Source: Frankiaceae bacterium
GTDB lineage: Bacteria; Actinomycetota; Actinomycetes; JAFAQI01
Assembly (NCBI GenBank): GCA_019239875.1
Contig: JAFAZI010000098.1
Coordinates: 1-51,835, forward strand
Reading direction: 5' to 3'
DNA: 51,835 nucleotides
Shown in pieces: positions 43,460 to 51,688 of the stretch. The position numbers were made by a program, and so were the translations under genes. How positions within the stretch are numbered: position 1 is the stretch's first letter; each line of letters opens with the position of its first letter. The notes beneath the pieces were generated by a model. It was not told the origin of the DNA. It did not search any database and saw nothing but the letters and a program-made list of their open reading frames with translations.

Positions 43460-45408
43460 GACGTGCCCGTTACGGCTCGTGGCGTGGCGGCGACGACCCG
43501 CTCGCACCGCCGTATGACCTCACCGATGCGATGGATGCCATCGGTGACGACGTCATGGCCGGCGCAACGCCCGCCGAGGCGCTGCAACGCCTGATGCGGC
43601 GCGGCCTGTCCGGCCGGCGAGGGCTCGAGGACATGATGCGGCGGGTCCGCGAGCGACAGCGCCGCGCGCGCGAAGCAGGTCAGCTCGACGGCACGCTGCA
43701 GCGTGTGAAAGAGCTGCTCGACCAGGCCGTCGAGGCCGAACGGGACGCGCTGTTTCCTGACCCGAGCGACGACGCGCGGCTGGCTGAGTCGGAACTCGCG
43801 TCGCTGCCCAACGACACGTCGCGAGCGGTCCGCGAGCTCGCCGACTACAACTGGCGATCGCCGGAGGCGCGGGAGAAGTACGACGAGATCCAGGAGCTGT
43901 TGCGAAACGAGGTGCTCGACAGCCAATTTCGCGGGATGAAGCAGGCGCTGCAGAACGGCAGCCCGGAGGACATGCAACGGGTCACCGACATGCTCAACGC
44001 GCTGAATCAGATGCTCGACGCCGACTCGCGCGGCGAAGACGTCACGGAGCAGTTCGAACAATTCATGGAGAACTACGGCGACTTCTTCCCCGACAACCCG
44101 CAGAACCTCGAGGAGCTCGTCGACTCACTTGCGAGGCGTGCGGCCGCGGCCCAGCGCTTGATGAACTCCCTCACCCCGGAGCAGCAAGAAGAGCTGATGG
44201 GTCTGATGCAGCAGGCGATGCAGAACGCCGGTCTCGCCGATGCCATGGGCCGGCTCTCCGATCAGCTACGCGCGCGCCGACCGGAGCTCGACTGGCAGGG
44301 CAGACAACGGATGCGGGGTGACACACCCCTCGGACTCGGCGACGCGACCACCGCGCTCGAGGAGGCCGCCGACCTCGATGAGCTGGCCGACATGTTGTCC
44401 CAGGACTACCCCGGCGCGTCGCTCGACGACGTCGACCCGGAGCTGCTCGAGCGGGCGCTCGGACGCAACGCCGTCGACGACCTCAACGCGCTGCGCCGGA
44501 TCGAGCGGGAGCTCCAGGACCAGGGCTACATGCAACGGCAGGGTGGCGACGTCACGCTGACCCCTCGCGGGATGCGACGCCTCGGCGAGAACGCACTGGC
44601 ACGGATCTTCGCGCGGATTCACGCCAAGGGGCGGGGTGATCACGACACCCAGGACGCCGGCTCGGCTGGCGACCCCACCGGCGCCACTCGGCTGTGGCAG
44701 TTCGGTGACGAGCAGCCGTTCGACGTGGTGCGGACTGTCCGCAACGCCGTGCTCCGCAACGGTCCGGGCAGCCCAGTGCAGATCGGCGTCGACGACTTCG
44801 AGGTGATCGAGACGGAGCGCCGGTCGGGTGCAGCCGTAGCGTTGCTGATCGACCTGTCCTACTCGATGGCGCTGCGCGGCACCTGGGCAGCCGCGAAGTC
44901 CACGGCGCTTGCGCTGCACACGCTGGTGTCGACCAAGTACCCGCAGGACGCCATCGAGATCGTCGGGTTCTCCCGCTACGCCCGCGTGCTCCGCCCCAAC
45001 GATCTGCCCGAGTTGTCCTGGGACATGGTGCAGGGCACGAACCTCCAGCACGCATTGATGCTCGCCGGTCGGCACCTCTCGAAGCATCCTGACGCCGAGC
45101 CGGTCGTCATGGTCGTGACCGACGGCGAGCCAACGGCGCACCTCATGTCGGACGGCAGCGCATGGTTTGACTGGCCGACCCACCCGGAGACCACCGCAGC
45201 GACGATGGCCGAGGTCGAGCGGATCACCCGACGCGGCGCGACGATCAATGTGTTCATGCTCGACGACGAGCCGGGGCTCGTCCGGTTCGTTGAGGCCATG
45301 GCCGCACGCAATGGCGGTCGGGTCTTCACCTCTGACGGCGATCGGCTGGGGGACTACGTGGTCAGCGATTACCTGCAGGCCCGGCAAGGCCGCCGCCGGT
45401 CGGCCTGA
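43456..45408 (+). CDS. VWA domain protein, partner of the AAA+ ATPase
   Basis: A 650-residue protein. The long N-terminal region (1-440) is helical, charged and rich in Gln/Met stretches such as MGLMQQAMQNAGLADAMG. The C-terminal VWA domain (about 455-640) has a complete MIDAS: Asp466, Ser468 and Ser470 in LIDLSYSMAL, and the later Asp in MVVTDGEPTAH. It corresponds to M. tuberculosis Rv0959. MoxR-VWA pairs act as metal-insertion or protein-maturation chaperones, but the target of this pair is not known. ATG overlaps the ATPase stop by 4 nt. Confidence 0.9.
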   Translation: MRRARYGSWRGGDDPLAPPYDLTDAMDAIGDDVMAGATPAEALQRLMRRGLSGRRGLEDMMRRVRERQRRAREAGQLDGTLQRVKELLDQAVEAERDALFPDPSDDARLAESELASLPNDTSRAVRELADYNWRSPEAREKYDEIQELLRNEVLDSQFRGMKQALQNGSPEDMQRVTDMLNALNQMLDADSRGEDVTEQFEQFMENYGDFFPDNPQNLEELVDSLARRAAAAQRLMNSLTPEQQEELMGLMQQAMQNAGLADAMGRLSDQLRARRPELDWQGRQRMRGDTPLGLGDATTALEEAADLDELADMLSQDYPGASLDDVDPELLERALGRNAVDDLNALRRIERELQDQGYMQRQGGDVTLTPRGMRRLGENALARIFARIHAKGRGDHDTQDAGSAGDPTGATRLWQFGDEQPFDVVRTVRNAVLRNGPGSPVQIGVDDFEVIETERRSGAAVALLIDLSYSMALRGTWAAAKSTALALHTLVSTKYPQDAIEIVGFSRYARVLRPNDLPELSWDMVQGTNLQHALMLAGRHLSKHPDAEPVVMVVTDGEPTAHLMSDGSAWFDWPTHPETTAATMAEVERITRRGATINVFMLDDEPGLVRFVEAMAARNGGRVFTSDGDRLGDYVVSDYLQARQGRRRSA

Positions 45409-45427
45409 TTCGGTCCAGACATGCGAC

Positions 45428-45459
45428 GTGGCAGCGCCCGACTTCTCGGACGCCGCCAC
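45428..45459. terminator. Hairpin between VWA gene and DUF6458-like gene
   Basis: Arms 45428-45441 and 45446-45459 pair at 12 of 14 positions around a CTTC tetraloop, in the 88-nt gap between convergent stops. Likely bidirectional terminator. Confidence 0.6.
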
Positions 45460-45496
45460 ATCAGCGGGATTACTCGGGAGGTCAGCCCCCCGATGG

Positions 45497-45751
45497 TCAG
45501 CTCTCGTACGTGGTGACTCGCTGGCGCGTGGCCGGCGCAACTGGCGCGACCGGCGCCGCGGCTGCGTCGTACGTCGTCACACTGCGACGACGCGGCGCGA
45601 AGATGATGAGGTCGAGTGCCAGACCCGCCGCTCCAACGATCATCAGAATGACGCCGATCGTGTTGATGTTGACGCCGTTGACCGCTGTGTCGACAGCGAA
45701 CGTGAGAACCGCCCCGACAGCGATGAGGAACAGGCCAACTCCGATACCCAT
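45497..45751 (-). CDS. DUF6458-like small membrane protein
   Basis: An 84-residue protein with two membrane helices: about 2-22 (GIGVGLFLIAVGAVLTFAVD) and about 30-50 (INTIGVILMIVGAAGLALDLIIF), followed by PRRR and an Ala/Pro-rich cytoplasmic tail ending VTTYES. This is the typical two-helix pattern of DUF6458 in actinomycetes. No function is known. ATG 45751 begins the family. A shorter-tailed relative lies 110 nt upstream on the same strand. Confidence 0.85.
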   Translation of the reverse strand: MGIGVGLFLIAVGAVLTFAVDTAVNGVNINTIGVILMIVGAAGLALDLIIFAPRRRSVTTYDAAAAPVAPVAPATRQRVTTYES

Positions 45752-45861
45752 GACGTAGCTCCGATGCCTGGGCCCCCGGCGGGGGCGACTGCAGCAGAGA
45801 ATTCCCCCGAGCGGAGGCGCGAAACGCGATGGGCCTCGCGTCACCCGATTGGGTGACGCGC

Positions 45862-46086
45862 TCAGTGCTGGTGCCGAGCCGGCAGAACCGTGCCGGTGCG
45901 GTCGAACGCTTCGGCGAAGTGACGCCGTGGGATACGCAGAGCGATGTCGGGCGCCAGCGAGAACGCAGCGGCGAGCAGCAGCGCGACTCCGAACGCGCGA
46001 GGATCGAACACGCTCGTCGAGGCGGTCCAGGCAAAAGTGAGGAACGCCCCCGCGACCATCATCATCAGACCGTTTCTGAATCCCAC
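45862..46086 (-). CDS. Divergent DUF6458-like small membrane protein
   Basis: A 74-residue protein with the same layout as its downstream neighbour: Gly-Phe-Arg N-terminus, helix GLMMMVAGAFLTFAW, short loop, helix AFGVALLLAAAFSLA, then a conserved Asp and PRRH. The longer frame starting with TTG 46098 is rejected because GGAGGAA sits 4-5 nt before GTG 46086, which also gives an N-terminus aligned with the neighbour. Probably an old tandem duplicate. Confidence 0.65.
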   Translation of the reverse strand: MGFRNGLMMMVAGAFLTFAWTASTSVFDPRAFGVALLLAAAFSLAPDIALRIPRRHFAEAFDRTGTVLPARHQH

Positions 46087-46265
46087 TGCTTCCTCCAATG
46101 CGCCGATGTGACAGGTGAAGCGCCGGAGCCAACATCGGCAGCAAAAACATCAGTACGAATGGTCGGCACGGAATCTCACCCGATCGGAGGACGCTCATTG
46201 CGACGATGTGACTGCGTTGTCGCGAATGTGTCCGCCGGGTTGTCGGCGAGCCGCGGCACCCAGTG

Positions 46266-46271
46266 CAAGAT
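46266..46271 (+). promoter_or_regulatory. -10 hexamer of a probable leaderless promoter for the MFS gene
   Basis: CAAGAT-6 nt-GTG(46278), identical in hexamer and spacing to the glpX promoter. It decides the start against GTG 46263, which would lie upstream of the predicted transcript start. The rest of 46087-46265 shows nothing recognisable. Confidence 0.45.
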
Positions 46272-46277
46272 CGAGGG

Positions 46278-47528
46278 GTGAGCGGAGAAGCGGTGCCAAC
46301 CCCGACGTCGCTGCCCCGCGAGGTGCGGATCCTCGTCGTCGTGGCGTTTTTTGTCGCACTCGGGTTCGGCATCGTCGCGCCCGCCCTACCGATCTTTGCG
46401 CGGCACTTCGGGGTGGGACGCGCCTTGGCGGGCCTGGTGCTCAGCATCTTTGCGATCCTCCGGATCATCGGCGCGTTCCCTGCCGGATGGTGGATCGACC
46501 GGTTCGGCGAGCGCATCGTGATGGCGACCGGCATCGGGATCGTCGCGGTCAGCAGTGTGCTCGCGGGCGCAGCGCAGACCTACTGGCAGCTCCTGACGCT
46601 GCGCGGGATCGGCGGGATCGGCTCCGCGATGTTCTCGGTCAGCGCGCTCAGCCTGATTGTTCGGATGGTGCCGGCGATGCAACGGGGCCGGGCAATGGGG
46701 ATGTGGCAAGGCGGCTTCTTGATCGGCGGCATCACGGGACCGGTCCTCGGCGGTGTCGTCACCGGAGTTTCGATCCGACTGCCGTTCTTCATCTACGCAG
46801 GCACGTTGTTCTTCGCTGGTACGACGGCCGTTGTCGCACTGCGCGCGACGCCGCTGGCCGACCGGACGAGCGCCGCGACCACGGCACGCACCAGTCTCGG
46901 TGATGCGCTGCGCAACCGCTCCTACCGTGCCGCCCTTGCGGCGAACTTCGCCGACTCCTGGGGTGCGATCGGCGTCCGGTCGGCCCTGATCCCGCTCTTC
47001 GTGGGGGACGTCCTGCACCGCAAGCCGATCTTCACCGGTATCGGGTTCTTGGTCGTGTCCGCGGTCAATGGCGCGACGTTGCTGCCGGCTGCCCGGTACG
47101 CCGACCGCGTGGGGCGCAAGCCCTTGCTGCTCATGGGCTGCGTCGTGAGTGGATTGGGCATCGGCGCTATCGCCGTCGAGCCCAACCTCGGCGGGTACTT
47201 CGTCGGCCTCGGACTGCTCGGGTTCGGGTCCGGCTTGCTCGATGTCGCGCCTGGCGCAGTTGTCGGGGACATCGTCGAAGGTCGCGGCGGCCCGGTGTTC
47301 GCGGCTTACTCGATGTCCTCCGACCTCGGGACGGTCTTCGGGCCGGTGGTCGCGGGCGCGATCGCTGACTCGTCGTACTCGGCCGCGTTCGGGTCCACGG
47401 CCGGCATCCTCGGCGCAGCGGCACTCGTTGCTGCGTTCGCGCCGGAGACGCTGCAGAAGGGCGCGACGAACGAGCCGGTGCCGAGCCCGCTGGCAGAGGG
47501 TGGCACGTCGCCGACGGCGACCAGCTAG
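46278..47528 (+). CDS. MFS transporter, 12-helix (DHA1-like)
   Basis: A 416-residue secondary transporter with 12 predicted helices. Helix 1-2 region FFVALGFGIVAPALPIFARHFGVG and motif A GWWIDRFGERIVMATG identify a drug/metabolite exporter of the DHA1 type; a second half motif is ARYADRVGRKPLLLMG. Helix 5 contains GFLIGGITGPVLGGVV (motif C), typical of antiporters. Substrate unknown. Its stop overlaps the stop region of the convergent metB gene by 4 nt. Confidence 0.9.
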   Translation: MSGEAVPTPTSLPREVRILVVVAFFVALGFGIVAPALPIFARHFGVGRALAGLVLSIFAILRIIGAFPAGWWIDRFGERIVMATGIGIVAVSSVLAGAAQTYWQLLTLRGIGGIGSAMFSVSALSLIVRMVPAMQRGRAMGMWQGGFLIGGITGPVLGGVVTGVSIRLPFFIYAGTLFFAGTTAVVALRATPLADRTSAATTARTSLGDALRNRSYRAALAANFADSWGAIGVRSALIPLFVGDVLHRKPIFTGIGFLVVSAVNGATLLPAARYADRVGRKPLLLMGCVVSGLGIGAIAVEPNLGGYFVGLGLLGFGSGLLDVAPGAVVGDIVEGRGGPVFAAYSMSSDLGTVFGPVVAGAIADSSYSAAFGSTAGILGAAALVAAFAPETLQKGATNEPVPSPLAEGGTSPTATS

Positions 47529-48658
47529 CCGAGTGCCTGCGCGAGGTCGGCGAGCAGGTCGTCGATCGACTCGATGCCGACTGATAGGCGGACCAGATCG
47601 CCCGGCACCTCGAGCGCAGTCCCCGCGACACTGCCGTGGGTCATCTTGTGCGGGTGCTCGATCAGTGACTCGACGCCGCCGAGTGACTCGGCGAGCGTAA
47701 AGACCTTCGTCTTGCCACAGACCGCGAGCGCGTGCTCCTCGTCTCCGGCCACCCGGAAAGACACCATGCCGCCGAAGCGGCGCATCTGTTTCGCTGCGAC
47801 CTCGTCGGTGTCGGGATAGTGGACGCTGCTCACACCGGCGTGTTCTCGAAGCATCGCCACGATTCGTTCGGCGTTGTCGCAGTGACGATCCATCCGCACT
47901 GCGAGGGTCTTGAGGCCGCGCAGCACCAGCCATGAGTCGAAGGCGCCCGCGACCGCACCCATCGCGTTGTGGTGAAACGCCACCTGCTCGGCGAGCGCAG
48001 CGTCGTTGACGACGAGTGCGCCACCGATGACGTCGCTGTGGCCGCCCAGGTACTTCGTCATCGAGTGCATGACGATGTCGGCGCCGAGGTCGATCGGACG
48101 TTGCAGGTATGGCGTGGCGAAGGTGTTGTCGACGCCGAGCAGCGCGCCGGCTCGGTGGGCGATCCCGGCAAGGGCCGCGATGTCGGTGATGCCGAGCAAC
48201 GGGTTGGTCGGTGTCTCGCACCAGATCAGTCGGGTCTTGTCGCCGACGGCCGCGCGCACCGCGTCGAGATCTCGCTGGTCGACTGCGGTGTAGTCCAGAC
48301 CCCAGTGCTGGAGCACCTTGTCGAACAGTCGGAAGGTTCCGCCGTACGCGTCACCCGGGATGACGACGTGATCTCCCGGTTTGCACACGGCACGCAGGAC
48401 CGTGTCCTCGGCGGCAAGACCGCTCGCAAACGCAAAGCCGTGACTGCCGCCCTCGAGTGCCGCGAGGCAGGTCTCGAGAGCTGCCCGAGTCGGGTTGCCA
48501 GAGCGGCTGTACTCCCATCCGCCGCGCAAACCGCCTACGCCGTCCTGGGCGTAGGTCGAGGTCAGGTAGAGCGGCGTGATGACGGCGCCGGTTGCCGGAT
48601 CCGGCTCCTGCCCGGCATGGATTGCCAGGGTCTCGAAGCCCTGCTCATCGCTCGTCAC
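47525..48658 (-). CDS. metB: Cystathionine gamma-synthase / gamma-lyase family enzyme
   Basis: A 377-residue PLP enzyme of the Cys/Met metabolism family. The PLP Lys is in MHSMTKYLGGHSDVIGG; FAFASGLAAEDTVL and CETPTNPLLGITDI are the other cofactor contacts. It could make cystathionine from O-acyl-homoserine or split it in the reverse direction; next to cbs, reverse transsulfuration (homocysteine to cysteine) is a likely use. GTG 48658 lies 7 nt after TAGGCT on the minus strand. Same pair as M. tuberculosis Rv1079/Rv1077. Confidence 0.94.
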   Translation of the reverse strand: MTSDEQGFETLAIHAGQEPDPATGAVITPLYLTSTYAQDGVGGLRGGWEYSRSGNPTRAALETCLAALEGGSHGFAFASGLAAEDTVLRAVCKPGDHVVIPGDAYGGTFRLFDKVLQHWGLDYTAVDQRDLDAVRAAVGDKTRLIWCETPTNPLLGITDIAALAGIAHRAGALLGVDNTFATPYLQRPIDLGADIVMHSMTKYLGGHSDVIGGALVVNDAALAEQVAFHHNAMGAVAGAFDSWLVLRGLKTLAVRMDRHCDNAERIVAMLREHAGVSSVHYPDTDEVAAKQMRRFGGMVSFRVAGDEEHALAVCGKTKVFTLAESLGGVESLIEHPHKMTHGSVAGTALEVPGDLVRLSVGIESIDDLLADLAQALG

Positions 48659-48665
48659 GTCTCAG

Positions 48666-48671
48666 AGCCTA
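48666..48671 (-). promoter_or_regulatory. -10 hexamer of a probable leaderless promoter for metB
   Basis: On the minus strand TAGGCT-7 nt-GTG(48658). The hexamer lies in the 35-nt gap after cbs, so metB may have its own promoter despite the operon-like layout. Confidence 0.4.
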
Positions 48672-48693
48672 GGACTGTGCCGAGGCGTGATGA

Positions 48694-50067
48694 TCAGGCC
48701 GAAGCCGACAGGAAACCGAGGACGTCCTGTCGGGTGATGACTCCGATCGGCTTGCCGTCGTCGAGGACGATCGCCGCGTCCGCATCGTGCAGCGCCGCCA
48801 TCGCGGCCTCCACCGGTTCGCCGACCCCGATCATCGGCAGCGGGTCGGACATGTGACGTTCGAGCGGGTCAGCAAGGCGAGCCCGTCCGTCGAACAGCGC
48901 GTCCAGGAGGTCGCGCTCGACGACGGACCCCATCACCTCTGCCGCCATGACCGGCGGCTCCGCTCGCACGACCGGCATCTGGGATACGGCGTACTCCCGG
49001 AGGATGTCGATGGCCTCGCGGACGGTTTCGTATGGATGGACATGGACGAACTCCGGCACACCTCCTGACTTCCGGGTCATGACCTCGCGGACCGTCTCAC
49101 TGCGATCGCCGGACGCGAGGAACCCGTAGTCCGCCATCCAGTCGTCGTTGAAGATCTTTGACAGGTAGCCCCGGCCACCGTCCGGAAGCAGTACGACGAC
49201 GACATCGTCCGGGCTCGCTTTCGCCGCGACGCGCAGGGCCGCCACGACGGCCATCCCACACGAACCGCCGACCAGCATTCCTTCCTCACGAGCCAACCGA
49301 CGCGTCATGACGAACGAGTCCGCGTCGGACACCGCGACGATCTCGTCGGTCACGCTCTTGTCGTAGTTCGCTGGCCAGAAGTCTTCACCGACACCCTCGA
49401 CCAGATAGGGCCGGCCAGACCCGCCCGAGTAGACCGAACCCTCCGGATCGGCCCCGATGATCTTGACTCGGCCGTCCGAGATCTCCTTCAGGTAGCGACC
49501 AGTGCCGCTGATCGTGCCGCCAGTGCCGACGCCGGCCACGAAGTGCGTGATCTTCCCCTCGGTCTGGGCCCAGAGGTCCGGCCCGGTGGTCTCGTAGTGC
49601 GACCGCGGGTTCGCGGGGTTGGAGTACTGGTCAGGCTTCCATCCGCCCGGCCGCTCCGCCGCCAGCCGATCGGACACGGAGTAGTAGGAGTCAGGATGCT
49701 CGGGTGGAACAGCGGTCGGGCAGACAACTACCTCCGCGCCGTACGCCTTCAGTACGTTCTGCTTGTCGACCGAGACCTTGTCCGGGCAGACGAACACGCA
49801 GTGGTAGCCGCGCTGCTGCGCGACGATCGCGAGGCCGATGCCGGTGTTGCCGCTGGTCGGCTCGACGATCGTCCCGCCGGGCCTGAGCGCACCGGACTTC
49901 TCGGCGTCGTCGATCATCCGGACTGCGATCCGATCCTTCACGGAGCCACCGGGATTGAAGTACTCCACCTTGGCCAGCACGGTCGCAGCGATGCCTTCGG
50001 TGACGGAGTTCAGCCGCACGAGCGGCGTGTGACCGATCAGGTCGACCACCGAGTCGTAGACGTCCAC
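48694..50067 (-). CDS. cbs: Cystathionine beta-synthase
   Basis: A 457-residue enzyme joining serine and homocysteine to cystathionine. The PLP domain (1-320) has the Lys in NPGGSVKDRIAVRM, PTSGNTGIGLAI and GVGTGGTISGTGRYL. Residues 335-457 hold two CBS domains, a likely nucleotide- or SAM-sensing regulatory pair. There is no N-terminal haem-binding extension. The open frame runs on upstream, antisense to the thiolase gene, but GTG 50067 begins the enzyme and lies 6 nt after TACGTT. Upstream of metB on the same strand. Confidence 0.95.
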   Translation of the reverse strand: MDVYDSVVDLIGHTPLVRLNSVTEGIAATVLAKVEYFNPGGSVKDRIAVRMIDDAEKSGALRPGGTIVEPTSGNTGIGLAIVAQQRGYHCVFVCPDKVSVDKQNVLKAYGAEVVVCPTAVPPEHPDSYYSVSDRLAAERPGGWKPDQYSNPANPRSHYETTGPDLWAQTEGKITHFVAGVGTGGTISGTGRYLKEISDGRVKIIGADPEGSVYSGGSGRPYLVEGVGEDFWPANYDKSVTDEIVAVSDADSFVMTRRLAREEGMLVGGSCGMAVVAALRVAAKASPDDVVVVLLPDGGRGYLSKIFNDDWMADYGFLASGDRSETVREVMTRKSGGVPEFVHVHPYETVREAIDILREYAVSQMPVVRAEPPVMAAEVMGSVVERDLLDALFDGRARLADPLERHMSDPLPMIGVGEPVEAAMAALHDADAAIVLDDGKPIGVITRQDVLGFLSASA

Positions 50068-50073
50068 GCTCGG

Positions 50074-50079
50074 AACGTA
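50074..50079 (-). promoter_or_regulatory. -10 hexamer of a probable leaderless promoter for cbs
   Basis: On the minus strand TACGTT-6 nt-GTG(50067). The divergent thiolase gene, by contrast, has a normal AAAGGAG RBS. Confidence 0.5.
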
Positions 50080-50127
50080 CCCTGAGGCGCAACGCCAAAG
50101 TGCGCCACCGTGCAAAGGAGCATTGTC

Positions 50128-51351
50128 ATGCCAGAGGCCGTCATCGTCGCGACCACGCGTTCTCCCATCGGCCGCGCCTTCAAGGGCTCGCTCGTCGACT
50201 TCCGTCCCGACGACCTCGCGGCGACGATCATCCAGGCCGCGCTGGACAAGGTGCCGGCACTGGACCCGCACACGATCGACGACCTGATCATGGGTTGCGG
50301 CCTGCCAGGCGGCGAGCAGGGCTTCAACCTCGGCCGTGTGGTCGCGGTGAAGCTCGGCCTCGATGACGTGCCCGGTACGACGATCACGCGCTACTGCTCG
50401 TCGTCGCTGCAGTCGACGCGGATGGCGTTCCACGCGATCAAGGCCGGCGAGGGCGACGTGTTCATCTCCGCTGGCGTGGAGATGGTCTCGCGCTTCGCCA
50501 AGGGGAACAGCGACTCCCTGCCTGACACGCAGGACCCGAGCTTCAACGACGCTCAGGCACGCTCGGCGAAGATGGGTGAAGGCAACTTCCACTGGACCGA
50601 CCCGCGCGACGAGGGCAAGCTCCCCGACGTCTACATCGCGATGGGCCAGACCGCCGAAAACGTGGCGGAGATCAAGAACGTGACCCGCGAGGAGCAGGAC
50701 GAGTTCGGCGTACGGTCCCAGAACCTCGCCGAGAAGGCGATTGCGAACGGATTCTTCGAGAAGGAGATCACACCGGTCACGACGGCTGACGGCACCGAGG
50801 CTTCCACGGCCGACGGCCCGCGTGCCGGCGTGACCCTCGAGGGTGTGTCCGGCCTGAAGCCGGTGTTCCGTCCGGACGGCACGGTCACTGCCGGCAACTG
50901 CTGCCCGCTCAACGACGGCGCCGCGGCGGTCGTGATCATGAGCGACACGAAGGCCAAGGAGCTCGGCCTCACGCCGCTCGCACGAATCGTCTCGACCGGC
51001 GTCTCTGGCCTCTCGCCGGAGATCATGGGACTCGGCCCGATCGAGGCCACAAAGCGCGCGCTGGCCCTTGCCGGCAAGAGCATCGACGACATCGACCTGA
51101 TCGAGATCAACGAGGCGTTCGCCGCGCAGGTCATCCCATCCGCCCGCGAGATCGGCATCGACCCCTTCGGCGACAAGCTCAACGTCAATGGCGGAGCGAT
51201 CGCGGTCGGCCACCCGTTCGGCATGACCGGGGCGCGCATCACCGGCACGCTGATCAACGGCCTCCAGACCCACGACAAGACCTGGGGTATCGAGACCATG
51301 TGCGTCGGTGGCGGCCAGGGCATGGCGATGGTGCTCGAGCGCCTCAGCTAG
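50128..51351 (+). CDS. fadA: Acetyl-CoA C-acetyltransferase (thiolase)
   Basis: A 407-residue thiolase, in beta-oxidation or acetoacetyl-CoA formation. The acyl-accepting Cys90 is in TRYCSSSLQS; EINEAFAAQ, GGAIAVGHPFGMTGAR with the active-site His and CVGGGQGMA with the second active Cys are all present. ATG 50128 is preferred to GTG 50110 because AAAGGAG lies 7 nt upstream. It is the positional match of M. tuberculosis fadA3 (Rv1074c), beside cbs. Two CTATAG-centred hairpins follow. Confidence 0.95.
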   Translation: MPEAVIVATTRSPIGRAFKGSLVDFRPDDLAATIIQAALDKVPALDPHTIDDLIMGCGLPGGEQGFNLGRVVAVKLGLDDVPGTTITRYCSSSLQSTRMAFHAIKAGEGDVFISAGVEMVSRFAKGNSDSLPDTQDPSFNDAQARSAKMGEGNFHWTDPRDEGKLPDVYIAMGQTAENVAEIKNVTREEQDEFGVRSQNLAEKAIANGFFEKEITPVTTADGTEASTADGPRAGVTLEGVSGLKPVFRPDGTVTAGNCCPLNDGAAAVVIMSDTKAKELGLTPLARIVSTGVSGLSPEIMGLGPIEATKRALALAGKSIDDIDLIEINEAFAAQVIPSAREIGIDPFGDKLNVNGGAIAVGHPFGMTGARITGTLINGLQTHDKTWGIETMCVGGGQGMAMVLERLS

Positions 51352-51417
51352 AACTCGCAGCCGCCGTTTCGCGCATCGTGTGCGCCATGTGAGCCCGCTC
51401 CCGACCACCCGCCCGAC

Positions 51418-51461
51418 TTGTCAGCCCCACAGGTCGCTATAGCGGCCGCTACGCCTGACAA
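51418..51461. terminator. CTATAG-centred hairpin, copy A
   Basis: Imperfect dyad with outer 7-bp arms TTGTCAG/CTGACAA and an inner perfect CGCTATAGCG, all on one axis. It lies 66 nt after the thiolase stop, so a transcript-end role is likely. Confidence 0.5.
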
Positions 51462-51594
51462 CTCTCGGGTTGCCGACCGCGCAAGGCTGCGATGCGGTCC
51501 ATTCGGTCAAACGAGATACCCAAAGCACACGTGGTGGGGGCAAGGAGCCGGTCACCACGACCTCGCGACCCTTCCGACCTTGCGACCTCGCAGC

Positions 51595-51638
51595 TTGTCA
51601 GGCGCAGGCGGGGCTATAGCCCCATCACCGCGGGACAA
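51595..51638. repeat. CTATAG-centred hairpin, copy B
   Basis: Imperfect dyad of the same 44-nt length as copy A: outer TTGTC/GACAA arms and an inner 14-bp perfect palindrome GGGGCTATAGCCCC on the same axis. The intervening bases differ between the copies. Confidence 0.55.
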
Positions 51639-51688
51639 ATCGTGCCAGTCAACCTGATGTGTATCGATGGGGGATTGAAGACGCTCTT

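Larger units (their letters stand above)
51352..51688. other. Gene-free stretch between thiolase and an insertion sequence
   Basis: No convincing gene: the open frames here are short, poor in family features and out of keeping with neighbouring codon use. It holds two related imperfect hairpins (51418-51461 and 51595-51638) and nothing else recognisable. Confidence 0.6.

Noticed and set aside
46386-48221. A 611-codon minus-strand frame across the MFS and metB genes
   Set aside because: Low-complexity Arg/Asp shadow overlapping two well-supported genes, one in the same direction but another frame.
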